Shown here piece by piece: positions 6,471 to 14,031 of a stretch of DNA of 14,034 bases. Source of the DNA: Clostridiales bacterium UBA6981 (lineage in GTDB: Bacteria; Bacillota; Clostridia; Oscillospirales; Oscillospiraceae); assembly GCA_002450075.1 (NCBI GenBank), contig DJYJ01000017.1:1-14034 (forward strand). The letters run 5' to 3'. The number at the start of each line of letters is the position of its first letter. Position 1 is the stretch's first letter. A model generated the notes under the pieces. The model did no database searches, had not been told where the DNA came from, and saw only the letters and a list, made by a program, of their open reading frames with translations. Made by a program: the position numbers and the translations under genes.

Positions 6471-7465
6471 CAAATTCTCGGAAGCTGCGCGCCGGCGAGC
6501 TTCTGCAGGATCCGGCTGCCGCCGAAGGCCGTGCGCGTCACGACCTTGCCGGGGTAGCGGTCCGTCACGCGGCCGATCACGGCGGCGTCCTTCCCCTCCT
6601 CTGTCGCGCGCATCGCGGCGAGCACCCGCTCGCTGTCCTCGTGGGCGACGACGCACAGGAGTTTTCCCTCGTTGGCGCAGTATAGCGCGTCAAGCCCCAG
6701 CATGTCGCAGGCCGCGCGAACGCCGCCGCGGATCGGGATCGCGCCCTCGTCGAGCTCGATCGTGTTCCCCGTCCCCTCGACAAATTCACACAGCGTCGTC
6801 GCGACGCCGCCGCGCGTAGGGTCGCGCAGCACGCGCACGGCGCAGCCGGTGTCTAAAATGGCGGCGCAAAGGCCGTTCAGGGCCGCGCAGTCCGAGCGGA
6901 TGTCGCCCTGCATCATGCCGCTGCGCGCGAGCATGATCGCCGTGCCGTGGTCGCCCACCGTGCCGGAGACGATCACGTCATCTCCCGGCCGGATGTTCGC
7001 CGGAGACAGGCCGGGATATTGCAAAAAGCCGATCCCGGCGGTATTGATATAGATCCCGTCGCCCCGGCCGCGCTCGACGACCTTGGTGTCGCCGGTGACG
7101 ACCGTGACGCCCGCCTTTTGCGCGGCGGTGCGGATCGAGTCTATTATACGCGAAAGTTCGCCGGTTGCAAAGCCCTCTTCGATCAAAAATGCACAACTTA
7201 GAAACTTTGGCACGCCGCCGCAGACCGCGACGTCGTTCACCGTGCCGCAGACGGAGAGCTTGCCGATGTCGCCGCCGGGAAAGAACAGGGGGCTGACGAC
7301 AAAGCTGTCGGTGGAAAAAACCAGCTTTTCCGCCCCCGGCAGGATCGCCCCGTCACCCAGCGCGTCGAGCGCTGGGTTGGACAGCGCCGGCACGATCATG
7401 CTTTCGATCAGCCGCGCGGTCTTTTTTCCCCCGCTGCCATAGTCAAGTGTGATAATTTCGTCCAT
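6467..7465 (-). CDS. hypE: Carbamoyl-dehydratase HypE (hydrogenase maturation)
   Basis: A 332-residue PurM/AIR-synthase-like protein that dehydrates the S-carbamoyl group received from HypF to a thiocyanate, the source of the active-site cyanide. Visible motifs are DYGSGGKKT near the N-terminus, STDSFVV (51-57), GGDIGKLSVCGTVNDVAVCGG (64-84), the DPTRGGVATTL loop, and the essential C-terminal PRIC with the acceptor cysteine as last residue. I start at the ATG with AAAGG about 9 bases upstream; a TTG two codons earlier has only 3 bases of spacing. It is separated from hypD by a repeat array and followed closely by the hydrogenase structural genes. Confidence 0.96.
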   Translation of the reverse strand: MDEIITLDYGSGGKKTARLIESMIVPALSNPALDALGDGAILPGAEKLVFSTDSFVVSPLFFPGGDIGKLSVCGTVNDVAVCGGVPKFLSCAFLIEEGFATGELSRIIDSIRTAAQKAGVTVVTGDTKVVERGRGDGIYINTAGIGFLQYPGLSPANIRPGDDVIVSGTVGDHGTAIMLARSGMMQGDIRSDCAALNGLCAAILDTGCAVRVLRDPTRGGVATTLCEFVEGTGNTIELDEGAIPIRGGVRAACDMLGLDALYCANEGKLLCVVAHEDSERVLAAMRATEEGKDAAVIGRVTDRYPGKVVTRTAFGGSRILQKLAGAQLPRIC

Positions 7466-7474
7466 TTCCAATAA

Positions 7475-7536
7475 CCTTTCCTTATAGCCTTCCCCTCTGG
7501 GGAAGGTGTCGGACTCTGTCCGACGGATGAGGTTCC
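7475..7536 (-). repeat. Hairpin repeat, copy 1 (hypD-hypE spacer)
   Basis: Contains two perfect hairpins: CCTTCCCC/GGGGAAGG with a TCT loop (7488-7506) and GTCGGAC/GTCCGAC with a TCT loop (7508-7524), followed on the plus strand by GATGAGGTTCC. The leading 21 bases (7475-7495) recur exactly at 7597-7617 at the start of copy 3. Confidence 0.85.
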
Positions 7537-7543
7537 ACTTCCT

Positions 7544-7598
7544 CTTAGGCTTCCCCTCCGGGGAAGCTGTCAGCCGAACGGCTGACTGATGAGGTTCC
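7544..7598 (-). repeat. Hairpin repeat, copy 2 (hypD-hypE spacer)
   Basis: Same layout as copy 1: GCTTCCCC/GGGGAAGC with a TCC loop (7549-7567), then TCAGCCG/CGGCTGA with an AA loop (7570-7585), then GATGAGGTTCC. The outer pair of the first stem is swapped from C-G to G-C relative to copy 1, and the second stem differs in sequence but still pairs. Confidence 0.85.
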
Positions 7599-7719
7599 TT
7601 TCCTTATAGCCTTCCCCGCTTGCGGCGGGCATCTTGCTTCCCCCTCCGGGGGAAGCGGCGCGAAGCGCCGATAGGGGGCTCTTCCGGCAAGCGGCCGCCT
7701 CCCCCCTTCAGGGAAGGCA
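7597..7719 (-). repeat. Hairpin repeat, copy 3, longer and diverged
   Basis: Begins with the same 21 bases as copy 1, then carries GCTTCCCCC/GGGGGAAGC (7636-7656) and GGCGC/GCGCC (7657-7669), followed by GATAGGGGGCT in place of GATGAGGTTCC. A final weaker CCTTC/GAAGG hairpin ends just before the hypD stop. It may be two copies fused or a longer subtype. Confidence 0.75.
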
Positions 7720-7729
7720 TGTGTCGGCT

Positions 7730-8797
7730 TTATACCGTCTGATACTTATACGCGGCGGCGCAGGCACCCTCGGAGGAGACCATGCAGGGTCCCACCGGGT
7801 CCTCCGGCGTGCAGCGCCGGGAGAACAAAGGACACTCCTGCGGCGCGAGCCGGCCGGTGATGACCTCGCCGCAGCGGCAGGCCGTGACGGGCTTTGCCTC
7901 CGGATAGCGGATCGCAAATTTTTTCTCCGCGTCATAGGCCGCAAGCTCGTCTCGCAGCTTCAGGCCGCTCGCCTCGATCTCGCCTAAGCCCCGCCAGATG
8001 TCGCGGCGAGGGGCAAAGCATTTTTCCATCATCGCGCGCGCCAGCGGGTTGCCGTTCGGCGCCACAGCGCGGGTATATTCGTTCTGCACCCGCGGCTTTT
8101 GATCGGCAAGCTGCCGGAGCAGCAGATAGACCGAAAAGAGGATATCCTCGCCCTCAAAGCCGCTGATGACAGCCGGGAGACCGAACTCCTCCGGCAAAAA
8201 GCGGAAGCCCTCCTCGCCCAGGATCGTGGCCACATGGCCGGGGCAGAGGAAGCCCTGGACGTTGAAGCCCTCGGACGCGATCAGCGCGCGCAGCGCGGGC
8301 TCGACGGTCTTGAGCATCGAGAAGAGCGAGAAGTTTTCCACGCCCTGCTCCTGCGCCGTCAGCACGGCGGCGGCCGTTCCGGGCGCGGTCGTCTCAAAGC
8401 CGACGCCGAGGAACACGACCTCTTTATCCGGGTTTTCCCTGGCAAGCTTCACCGCGTCCACGGGCGAGTACACGACCTCGACCCGCGCGCCGAGCGCGCG
8501 GCGGCGTGAGAGGTTGTCGCCCGGCGTGCTGCCGGGGACGCGGACCATGTCGCCATAGGTCGTCAGGATCACGTCGGGACGCATCGCAAGCTCGAGCACC
8601 GCGTCGATGACCTCGGGCGGTGTGACGCAGACCGGACAGCCGGGGCCGGAGAGCAGCTTGACGTTTTCCGGCAGCAGGCTGCGGATGCCGCTTTTGGCGA
8701 TGGCCATCGTGTGCGTGCCGCACACCTCCATCAGCCTTACCTCGCCGAGCTCAAGCGCCTCGATCGCGCGCAGGACGCGCTGCGTATCAAAGGGCAT
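7730..8797 (-). CDS. hypD: Hydrogenase maturation protein HypD
   Basis: A 355-residue iron-sulfur scaffold protein on which, with HypC, the Fe(CN)2CO group is assembled. CGTH (C26), GPGCPVC (C54, C57) and GVGFETTAPGT (131-141) are the conserved redox and core motifs. The C-terminal CRCGEV, ECPLFSRRC and PVGPCMVSSEGACAAAYKY supply the 4Fe-4S ligands and family signature. The start ATG overlaps the hypC end by 11 bp and has AAGGAAG 6 bases upstream; the 20 extra codons that remain open farther upstream lie inside hypC and are not homologous. It is followed by the repeat array, then hypE. Confidence 0.97.
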   Translation of the reverse strand: MPFDTQRVLRAIEALELGEVRLMEVCGTHTMAIAKSGIRSLLPENVKLLSGPGCPVCVTPPEVIDAVLELAMRPDVILTTYGDMVRVPGSTPGDNLSRRRALGARVEVVYSPVDAVKLARENPDKEVVFLGVGFETTAPGTAAAVLTAQEQGVENFSLFSMLKTVEPALRALIASEGFNVQGFLCPGHVATILGEEGFRFLPEEFGLPAVISGFEGEDILFSVYLLLRQLADQKPRVQNEYTRAVAPNGNPLARAMMEKCFAPRRDIWRGLGEIEASGLKLRDELAAYDAEKKFAIRYPEAKPVTACRCGEVITGRLAPQECPLFSRRCTPEDPVGPCMVSSEGACAAAYKYQTV

Positions 8798-9005
8798 CGC
8801 GCACTTCCTTCCATGCCTCGAGATCCTCCAGCGCCTGTTCCTCCCCCAGCCGCTCAATGGCGAAGCCCGCGTGCACGATCACATAATCGCCCACCTTCGG
8901 CTCCGGGATGAAGTCGACGCGGATCTCGCGCGTCATGCCGAGCGCCTCGCCGGTCGCGGTGTTGCCGCTGATATCAATAAGTTTTAACGGAATGGCAAGA
9001 CACAT
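8787..9005 (-). CDS. hypC: Hydrogenase maturation chaperone HypC
   Basis: A 72-residue HypC/HupF chaperone. The N-terminal MCLAIP carries the essential Cys2, which binds the iron being decorated on HypD and later docks to the large-subunit precursor. GDYVIVHAGFAIERL (39-53) is the second conserved block. It starts 5 bp after the hypF stop, with GAGAGG in the hypF end as ribosome-binding site, and overlaps hypD by 11 bp. Length and sequence are ordinary for the family. Confidence 0.97.
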   Translation of the reverse strand: MCLAIPLKLIDISGNTATGEALGMTREIRVDFIPEPKVGDYVIVHAGFAIERLGEEQALEDLEAWKEVRDAL

Positions 9006-9010
9006 TTCTT

Positions 9011-11248
9011 CTATTTCCTCTCTAAAACCGCACGCGCGACCAGAAGCTGGCCGAGGGAGATGCCCTCGTCGTTGGTCGAAACGCGGCGGTGGTGATAGAC
9101 CGTGAAGCCCGCGCGCCGCAGCGCTTCCGGGAGGCGGTGCATCAAAAACATGTTCTGAAAGCTGCCGCCCGAGAGCACGACCCGCTCAAGGCCGCTCTGC
9201 TCCCGTGCGCGGACGCACTGGCGCACGCCCATGTCCACAAGCGCATTCATAAAGCGCGCCGCGATCACGCCGCGGTCGGTGCCCCGGTCAAGGTCAGAGC
9301 GGACCGCGCGGATGCTCTCGCGCCAGTCAAAGCGCAGCAGGCCGTTTTCTTCTTCCCACGCAATTGGGTACAGCCCGTCGTCATCCGTCGCCGCGGCCTC
9401 CAGCAGGATCGCCCCCTGCCCCTCATAGCTGCAGCGCGTCTTGACGCCGATCATGGCCGAGACGCCGTCGAAGAGACGCCCCATGCCGGACGAGAGCGGG
9501 CAGTTCAATCCGCTTTGCAGCATGGTCTCGTAGAGCGCGCCGTTTTCCTCCTCTGTCGGGAGTCCGGCGTCACGCCGCAGCGCCCAGGCCACGCGCAGCG
9601 GCTCCTTGGTGACAAGGTCGCCGCCGACAAGGGGGATCGGGCGGATGCTGCCCACGCGCGAAAAGCCGTCGTAGCCGCCGACGAGGCACTCGCCGCCCCA
9701 GGTCGTGCCGTCCGTGCCGTAGCCGGTGCCGTCCCAGACAAGGCCGATGACCTCGCCGGAGAGGGCGTTATCGGCCATGCAGGCGGCCAGGTGGGCGTGG
9801 TGATGCTGGACGCGAATGAGAGGGATCCCCTCTTCCGCGCTGCGCTCCGCGGCATAGGCGGTCGACAGATAATCCGGATGCAGATCACAGGCGATCGCCG
9901 CCGGGCGAATGTCAAAGAGCTTTTCAAAGTGCCGGATCTGCCGCTCGTAGTTTTCCAGCGTTTCGATGTTCTTCAGATCGCCGATGTGCTGGCTTGGGAA
10001 GACGTAGTTCCCCTTTGACAGGCAAAAGCTGGCCTTCTGCTCGGCCCCGCAGGCAAGGAGCATGCCCGCGTCCTCGTGCACGCTGACGGGAAAGGGCACA
10101 TAGCCGCGCGAGCGGCGGGCGAAGTAGGCCTCGCCGTCGAGACAATAACACAGCGAGTCATCGCAGCGCGTCTGGATCTCGCGGTCGTGCAGCAGGAAGC
10201 CGTCGGCGATGCCGCGCAGCCTCTCCGCCGCCTCATCGTTGCGATAGACGATCGGCGTGTCGGAGAGGTTGGCGCTCGTCATGACGAGCATGTCGATATC
10301 GTCCCCGAACAGGAGGACGTGCAGCGGCGTGTAGGGCAGCATCACGCCGACATAGTTGTTTTCGCTCAGGTGCTCCAGCGTGCCGCGCCCGCGTTTTTGC
10401 AGCAGCACGATCGGGCGGCGGAAGCTCCCAAGCAGCGCTTCCTCCTCCGCCGAGACCGCGCAGATCTTTCTCACGCAGTCCACGTCGCGGCACATGACGG
10501 CAAAGGGCTTTTCGTCGCGCTGCTTGCGGCGGCGGAGCGTCCGCACGATCTCTATCTCGTCGCAGCGGCAGGCCAGATGGATCCCGCCGAGGCCCTTGAT
10601 CGCGACGATCTTCCCCGCCTTGAGCGCCGCGCGCGCCAGTTCGATGGCGTCGCCGGGGACGGGATTTCCCTCCGCGTCGAGATAGAACACATGCGGGCCG
10701 CAGTCCGGGCAGCAGTCCGGCTGGGCGTGGTAGCGACGGTTTTCGATGTCGTGGTATTCCCTCTCGCAGTCGGGACACATCGGAAATGCGCTCATCGAGG
10801 TCTTGGCGCGGTCATAGGGCACGTCCTTGATGATCGTGAAGCGCGGGCCACAGTTGGTGCAGTTGATAAAGGGATAGCGCCAGCGCCGGTCGGATGGGTC
10901 AAGCAGCTCGCGCAGGCAGTCGTCACAGATGCCGATATCGGGGGAAATGAGCGTGTTGCGCTGCGCCTCGGTTTTGCTCTGCAGGATCTCAAAATCCCGA
11001 AAGTGCTTCAGCTCGGCCGAGAATTCCGTCTCGACGCGCTCGATGACCGCGAGCTTCGGCGCCTTGCGCGGCAGATCGGCGATGAAGCGCTCAAGCTCCG
11101 CCCGCTCGCCCTCGAGCTCCAGCTCCACGCCGGAGGAGGTGTTCTTGATCGTCCCGGCGAGGCGGTAGGCGCGCACCTGCTTGTGGATGAAGGGGCGGAA
11201 GCCGACGCCCTGGACGATGCCGTGTATATGGATCAGGACTCTTTCCAA
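9011..11248 (-). CDS. hypF: Carbamoyltransferase HypF, TTG start
   Basis: A 745-residue enzyme that converts carbamoyl phosphate and ATP to carbamoyl-adenylate and passes the carbamoyl group to the HypE C-terminal cysteine. Domains in order: acylphosphatase-like (1-90, GIVQGVGFRPF at 10-20); zinc fingers with C108/C111, C130/C133, C158/C161 and C180/C183; a YrdC-like domain (about 200-385, with KGLGG and TSANLSD); and a Kae1-like carbamoyltransferase domain (about 395-745) with HHHAH at 482-486. The start is TTG with GGAGGAAG 7 bases upstream and no competing ATG. It is the first gene of the hyp set, behind a good promoter. Full length for the family. Confidence 0.97.
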   Translation of the reverse strand: MERVLIHIHGIVQGVGFRPFIHKQVRAYRLAGTIKNTSSGVELELEGERAELERFIADLPRKAPKLAVIERVETEFSAELKHFRDFEILQSKTEAQRNTLISPDIGICDDCLRELLDPSDRRWRYPFINCTNCGPRFTIIKDVPYDRAKTSMSAFPMCPDCEREYHDIENRRYHAQPDCCPDCGPHVFYLDAEGNPVPGDAIELARAALKAGKIVAIKGLGGIHLACRCDEIEIVRTLRRRKQRDEKPFAVMCRDVDCVRKICAVSAEEEALLGSFRRPIVLLQKRGRGTLEHLSENNYVGVMLPYTPLHVLLFGDDIDMLVMTSANLSDTPIVYRNDEAAERLRGIADGFLLHDREIQTRCDDSLCYCLDGEAYFARRSRGYVPFPVSVHEDAGMLLACGAEQKASFCLSKGNYVFPSQHIGDLKNIETLENYERQIRHFEKLFDIRPAAIACDLHPDYLSTAYAAERSAEEGIPLIRVQHHHAHLAACMADNALSGEVIGLVWDGTGYGTDGTTWGGECLVGGYDGFSRVGSIRPIPLVGGDLVTKEPLRVAWALRRDAGLPTEEENGALYETMLQSGLNCPLSSGMGRLFDGVSAMIGVKTRCSYEGQGAILLEAAATDDDGLYPIAWEEENGLLRFDWRESIRAVRSDLDRGTDRGVIAARFMNALVDMGVRQCVRAREQSGLERVVLSGGSFQNMFLMHRLPEALRRAGFTVYHHRRVSTNDEGISLGQLLVARAVLERK

Positions 11249-11255
11249 GGCCGCG

Positions 11256-11263
11256 CTTCCTCC
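11256..11263 (-). promoter_or_regulatory. Shine-Dalgarno supporting the TTG start of hypF
   Basis: GGAGGAAG ends 7 bases before the TTG at 11248. The acylphosphatase domain begins immediately, so this start is well supported. Confidence 0.75.
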
Positions 11264-11266
11264 GTA

Positions 11267-11285
11267 AAAAATAATCGTTATTTTT
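11267..11285. promoter_or_regulatory. AT-rich palindrome in the hypF leader (possible operator)
   Basis: AAAAATAA and TTATTTTT flank a 3-base centre, forming an 8+8 inverted repeat. It starts within a few bases of the predicted transcription start and ends just before the hypF Shine-Dalgarno. A repressor bound here could block transcription, but the AT-only arms could also arise by chance. Confidence 0.35.
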
Positions 11286-11293
11286 CAGACAAT

Positions 11294-11322
11294 ATTATAA
11301 ACGCTGCGCGCGCAAGGTGCAA
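11294..11322 (-). promoter_or_regulatory. Candidate promoter of the hypF operon
   Basis: On the minus strand a perfect TATAAT (11294-11299) lies 17 bases from TTGCAC (11317-11322). The spacer is GC-rich, the rest of the region AT-rich. It lies downstream of the symporter terminator and about 45 bases before the hypF start, as expected for the promoter of the hyp-hydrogenase transcript. Confidence 0.65.
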
Positions 11323-11366
11323 TATGTATTTTTTGAAAGTTCTTTTTTCTGCGGTTCATCCGAACA

Positions 11367-11396
11367 TAAAACAAGGAGCTTCCTTTCGGAAGCTCC
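11367..11396 (-). terminator. Intrinsic terminator of the NSS symporter gene
   Basis: A perfect 9-bp stem GGAGCTTCC/GGAAGCTCC with a GAAA loop (minus strand) is followed by TTGTTTTA. It begins 50 bases after the symporter stop. The plus-strand side has no T-run, so it works in one direction. Confidence 0.85.
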
Positions 11397-11445
11397 CGTC
11401 TTGCTCGAGTGTATGAGGGTGAGTGAAAATTGAGTGTCCCTATTC

Positions 11446-12981
11446 TTATTCGTTGCCGTCCTGGCCAAGCTTCTTCCAGTCGGGGATCAGCGTGTGGTAG
11501 GTGAAGATGATGAAGCAGACGGCGGAGATGATGTAGCTGACGATCTGGTTGCCGAAGAAGTCGGTCAGCTGGCCGGCAAGGACCAGGCACATGACCGCCG
11601 GGACGACATAGATCACGCAGAAGCGGTAGAACTTGGAGAAAAAGGGGCTGTGCTCGCCGTTGTGGATCTCGTCGAGCATGACCTTCGGGCCGATCTCGCC
11701 GCCGATCATCAGCGCCATCAGCATGGCGCCGAGCGGCATCATGATGCCTTCAGACCAGCAGTCGAAGAAGTCGAGCCAGCAGTCGTTCCAGGTGTTGACC
11801 TTCAGCTTGAAGATCTCGGCCGGGGTGATGTGGTTCTCGCCCAGACCGTCGGCCGCGACGAGCGCGCCGAAGACCGTGATGACCGCGGTGATGATGAGAA
11901 CGACCTTTTTACGATCCAGCGTCTTGCCCTGCTCGGCAGCCTTGTCGATGAAGTGGGCCGCAAGCACCTCCATCAGCGAGATGGCGGAGGAGATGGCCGC
12001 GATGAGAACGAGCAGATAGAAGATCACGCCGAAGATGCCGCCGATTGTGCCCATGTTGTGGAACACGTCCTGCAGCGTGGAGAACAACAGGCCGGGGCCG
12101 TTGAGCTTAATGTTGGCCACAGGGATGCCGTTGTTGATGCCGTTGGCGACGGCCGCGGGGATGACCGCGATACCGGCCAGCAGCGCGACGAGCGTATCGG
12201 CAAAGACGATGATGCCGGAGTTCTTGACCAGGTTCTCCTCCTTGCTGAGGTAAGAGCCATAGGTGATCATGGCGCCCATGGCCAGCGACAGTGAGAAGAA
12301 CATCTGGCCGCCGGCGGTGCCGAGAACGGTGATGAGGCTGGGCGCTTCTTCAATGAAGCCGCCTCTGACCGCGTAGCCGGGAACAAACATGAACTTGAGG
12401 CCTTCGACCGCGTTGGGAAGCGTCAGCGCGCGGACGATGATGACGAGCAGCATCACGAACAGCGCGGGCATACCGATCTTGTTGAACTTTTCAATACCGC
12501 CGGATACGCCGCCCGCAACGATGATGAAGCAGATCAGCATGAAGCCAAGCAGTACGCCGAGGGAGGCGGGGATGCTGGTGAGCATCGCGCCGAAGGACGA
12601 GCCGTCCGGCATGCCGCCGAAGAGGCCCATGAGGTTGATGATGATGTAGTAGATGCAGTAGCCGCCGAGGACCGAGTAGAAGGTCATGATCAGGAACGGC
12701 GAGAGCACCGCAAACCAGCCGAGCCAGGAATACTTGCTCGATACGGCCTTGTAGGCCGCGATCGGGGCCTTTCTGGTCTTACGGCCGAGAGCAAGCTCGG
12801 ACGCCATGATGATCAGGCCGACGAAAACCGCCAGGAATATGTACACGAGCAGGAACGTAAAGCCACCGGATTTGCCCATCTTGTACGGGAAGCCCCAGAT
12901 GTTTCCGAGACCGACCGCAGAACCGATGGCGGCCAGCAGGAAGCCTATGTTGCTGTTCCATGATCCGCGATTGTTTTCCAT
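11446..12981 (-). CDS. Neurotransmitter:sodium symporter (NSS/SLC6) family transporter
   Basis: A 511-residue integral membrane protein with about 11-12 hydrophobic helices of the LeuT fold; it should use the Na+ gradient to import an amino acid or a similar amine. The N-terminus (SWNSNIGFLLAAIGSAVGLGN, W8 to N27) aligns residue for residue with LeuT, including R5 and W8 of the inner gate. Position 30, the outer-gate arginine of LeuT (RFP), is glycine here (NIWGFPYKMG), while both aspartates of the TM10 stretch (LDFFDCWSEG) remain. The substrate cannot be read from sequence. It has its own promoter and terminator, and AGAGAGG 7 bases before the ATG. A divergent LysR gene suggests its regulator. 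Confidence 0.93.
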   Translation of the reverse strand: MENNRGSWNSNIGFLLAAIGSAVGLGNIWGFPYKMGKSGGFTFLLVYIFLAVFVGLIIMASELALGRKTRKAPIAAYKAVSSKYSWLGWFAVLSPFLIMTFYSVLGGYCIYYIIINLMGLFGGMPDGSSFGAMLTSIPASLGVLLGFMLICFIIVAGGVSGGIEKFNKIGMPALFVMLLVIIVRALTLPNAVEGLKFMFVPGYAVRGGFIEEAPSLITVLGTAGGQMFFSLSLAMGAMITYGSYLSKEENLVKNSGIIVFADTLVALLAGIAVIPAAVANGINNGIPVANIKLNGPGLLFSTLQDVFHNMGTIGGIFGVIFYLLVLIAAISSAISLMEVLAAHFIDKAAEQGKTLDRKKVVLIITAVITVFGALVAADGLGENHITPAEIFKLKVNTWNDCWLDFFDCWSEGIMMPLGAMLMALMIGGEIGPKVMLDEIHNGEHSPFFSKFYRFCVIYVVPAVMCLVLAGQLTDFFGNQIVSYIISAVCFIIFTYHTLIPDWKKLGQDGNE

Positions 12982-13032
12982 AATACTACCTCTCTTCCAT
13001 AAAATGATGATCTGTTACCAGATTATGAACAA

Positions 13033-13062
13033 ATTATAGCATCCCCCTTGCCTTTTTCATAA
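13033..13062 (-). promoter_or_regulatory. Candidate promoter of the NSS symporter gene
   Basis: A perfect TATAAT on the minus strand (13033-13038) is 18 bases from TTATGA (13057-13062). The resulting leader is about 45 bases to the ATG at 12981. The -35 is weak, consistent with need for an activator such as the divergent LysR protein. Confidence 0.55.
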
Positions 13063-13076
13063 CTGTATATTATTAT
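13048..13076 (+). promoter_or_regulatory. Candidate promoter of the LysR-type regulator
   Basis: TTGCCT (13048-13053), 17 bases, TATTAT (13071-13076) face the regulator gene. The region overlaps the -35 of the divergent symporter promoter, so one bound regulator could affect both. Confidence 0.5.
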
Positions 13077-13096
13077 ACTATATATAAGTAATTGTT

Positions 13097-13106
13097 ATGT
13101 ATACAT
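13097..13106. promoter_or_regulatory. Palindrome in the divergent spacer (possible LysR-type binding site)
   Basis: ATGTATACAT is a perfect 10-base palindrome within the longer, partly symmetric TTATGTATACATGTAA, located between the regulator's promoter and its start. LysR-type proteins often bind T-N11-A dyads in such spacers. The AT richness of the spacer makes chance symmetry plausible. Confidence 0.3.
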
Positions 13107-13134
13107 GTAATTATAAGAAAGTGAAATAATTAAC

Positions 13135-14031
13135 ATGGAAAGTAAAAAGGTCAAAGCCCTTCTCGCAGCAGTAAAATCCGGTAGTCTGACAGCCGCGGCA
13201 ACGGAGCTTGGCTATACCCAGGCGGGGCTGACGCAGATGATGAATTCGCTGGAAAGCGAGCTGGGGATCAATCTGCTGATCCGCGGCAAGGGCGGCGTGA
13301 AGCTCTCCCGCGCGGGCGAGAGCCTGCTTGCCGGGATGCAGAGCTATGTCGCCGCCGCCGACGCGCTGGAGCGCAGCGTCGCCCTTCTGCGCGACGAGAG
13401 CACCGCCGCGATCCGCATCGGCTCGTATTCGAGCATTTCGCGCCAGTGGCTGCCCGCGATCCTGTCCGATTTCCTGCGGGAGTTCCCGGAGGCGGACACC
13501 GAGGTATCCGCCGGCAGCATCGAGCAGATGTACGACGGCGTCAAGGACGAGACGCTTGACTGCGCCTTCGTCAGCTATCAGCCGGCACTGATGAAGGGGC
13601 TGAACTGGTTCCCGCTGCATGTGGACGAGCTGATGGCCGTGCTGCCGGCGGATCACCCCTTTTCCGGCGACGCCTTCCCGATCGAGCGCTTTTCCGGCGC
13701 GGACTTTCTGATGCCGTCGCTGGGCTTTGAGATGGACATCACGCCGCTCTTTGCCGCCGCGACGCCCCGCGTGATCCCGAGCACGCGTTACACCAATCTT
13801 GACGACGCGGCGCTGATCTCGATGATCGAGCACGGGCTGGGGCTGACGATCCTCTCCCGGCTGATCCTCCAGGGCATGCAGACGACGACCCGCGCCCTGC
13901 CCCTGCAGCCGCGGGGCTTCCGCTCGCTGGGGCTGATCGTCAGCTCGAAGCGGCAGGGCGAGCATCTCCTGCGCAGCTTTGTCCGCTCGACCCGCGCGAC
14001 GATCGGCGCCATGTACCGGGGTAGTTTCTAG
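13135..14031 (+). CDS. LysR-type transcriptional regulator
   Basis: A 298-residue LysR-family protein. The N-terminal winged helix-turn-helix spans about 1-60 (SGSLTAAATELGYTQAGLTQ then LESELGINLLIR), followed by a linker helix (about 65-88) and the effector-binding domain from about 91 (IRIGSYSSISRQWLP) to the end. It begins ATG with only a weak upstream AAAGTG-like site, so expression may be low. It is divergent from the NSS symporter, a common arrangement in which the regulator controls the neighbour and itself. The effector is unknown. Length is normal and the stop TAG is within the window. It is the only plus-strand gene. Confidence 0.95.
   Translation: MESKKVKALLAAVKSGSLTAAATELGYTQAGLTQMMNSLESELGINLLIRGKGGVKLSRAGESLLAGMQSYVAAADALERSVALLRDESTAAIRIGSYSSISRQWLPAILSDFLREFPEADTEVSAGSIEQMYDGVKDETLDCAFVSYQPALMKGLNWFPLHVDELMAVLPADHPFSGDAFPIERFSGADFLMPSLGFEMDITPLFAAATPRVIPSTRYTNLDDAALISMIEHGLGLTILSRLILQGMQTTTRALPLQPRGFRSLGLIVSSKRQGEHLLRSFVRSTRATIGAMYRGSF

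Noticed and set aside
7475..7719. Could the repeated units be a CRISPR array?
   Set aside because: Units are only three, unequal in spacing, imperfect, and composed of hairpins with no distinct spacers; no cas genes are near.
8798..8857. A 20-codon longer N-terminus for HypD
   Set aside because: The extra residues are inside hypC, have no HypD similarity, and the internal ATG has a well-spaced AAGGAAG.
11375..11396. Bidirectional terminator
   Set aside because: Only the minus-strand side has a T-rich tail; the plus-strand side continues as CGTCTTGCTCG and there is no plus-strand gene ending there.
10076..11416. A 446-codon open frame on the plus strand opposite hypF
   Set aside because: Antisense shadow; it also runs through the hypF promoter and the symporter terminator.
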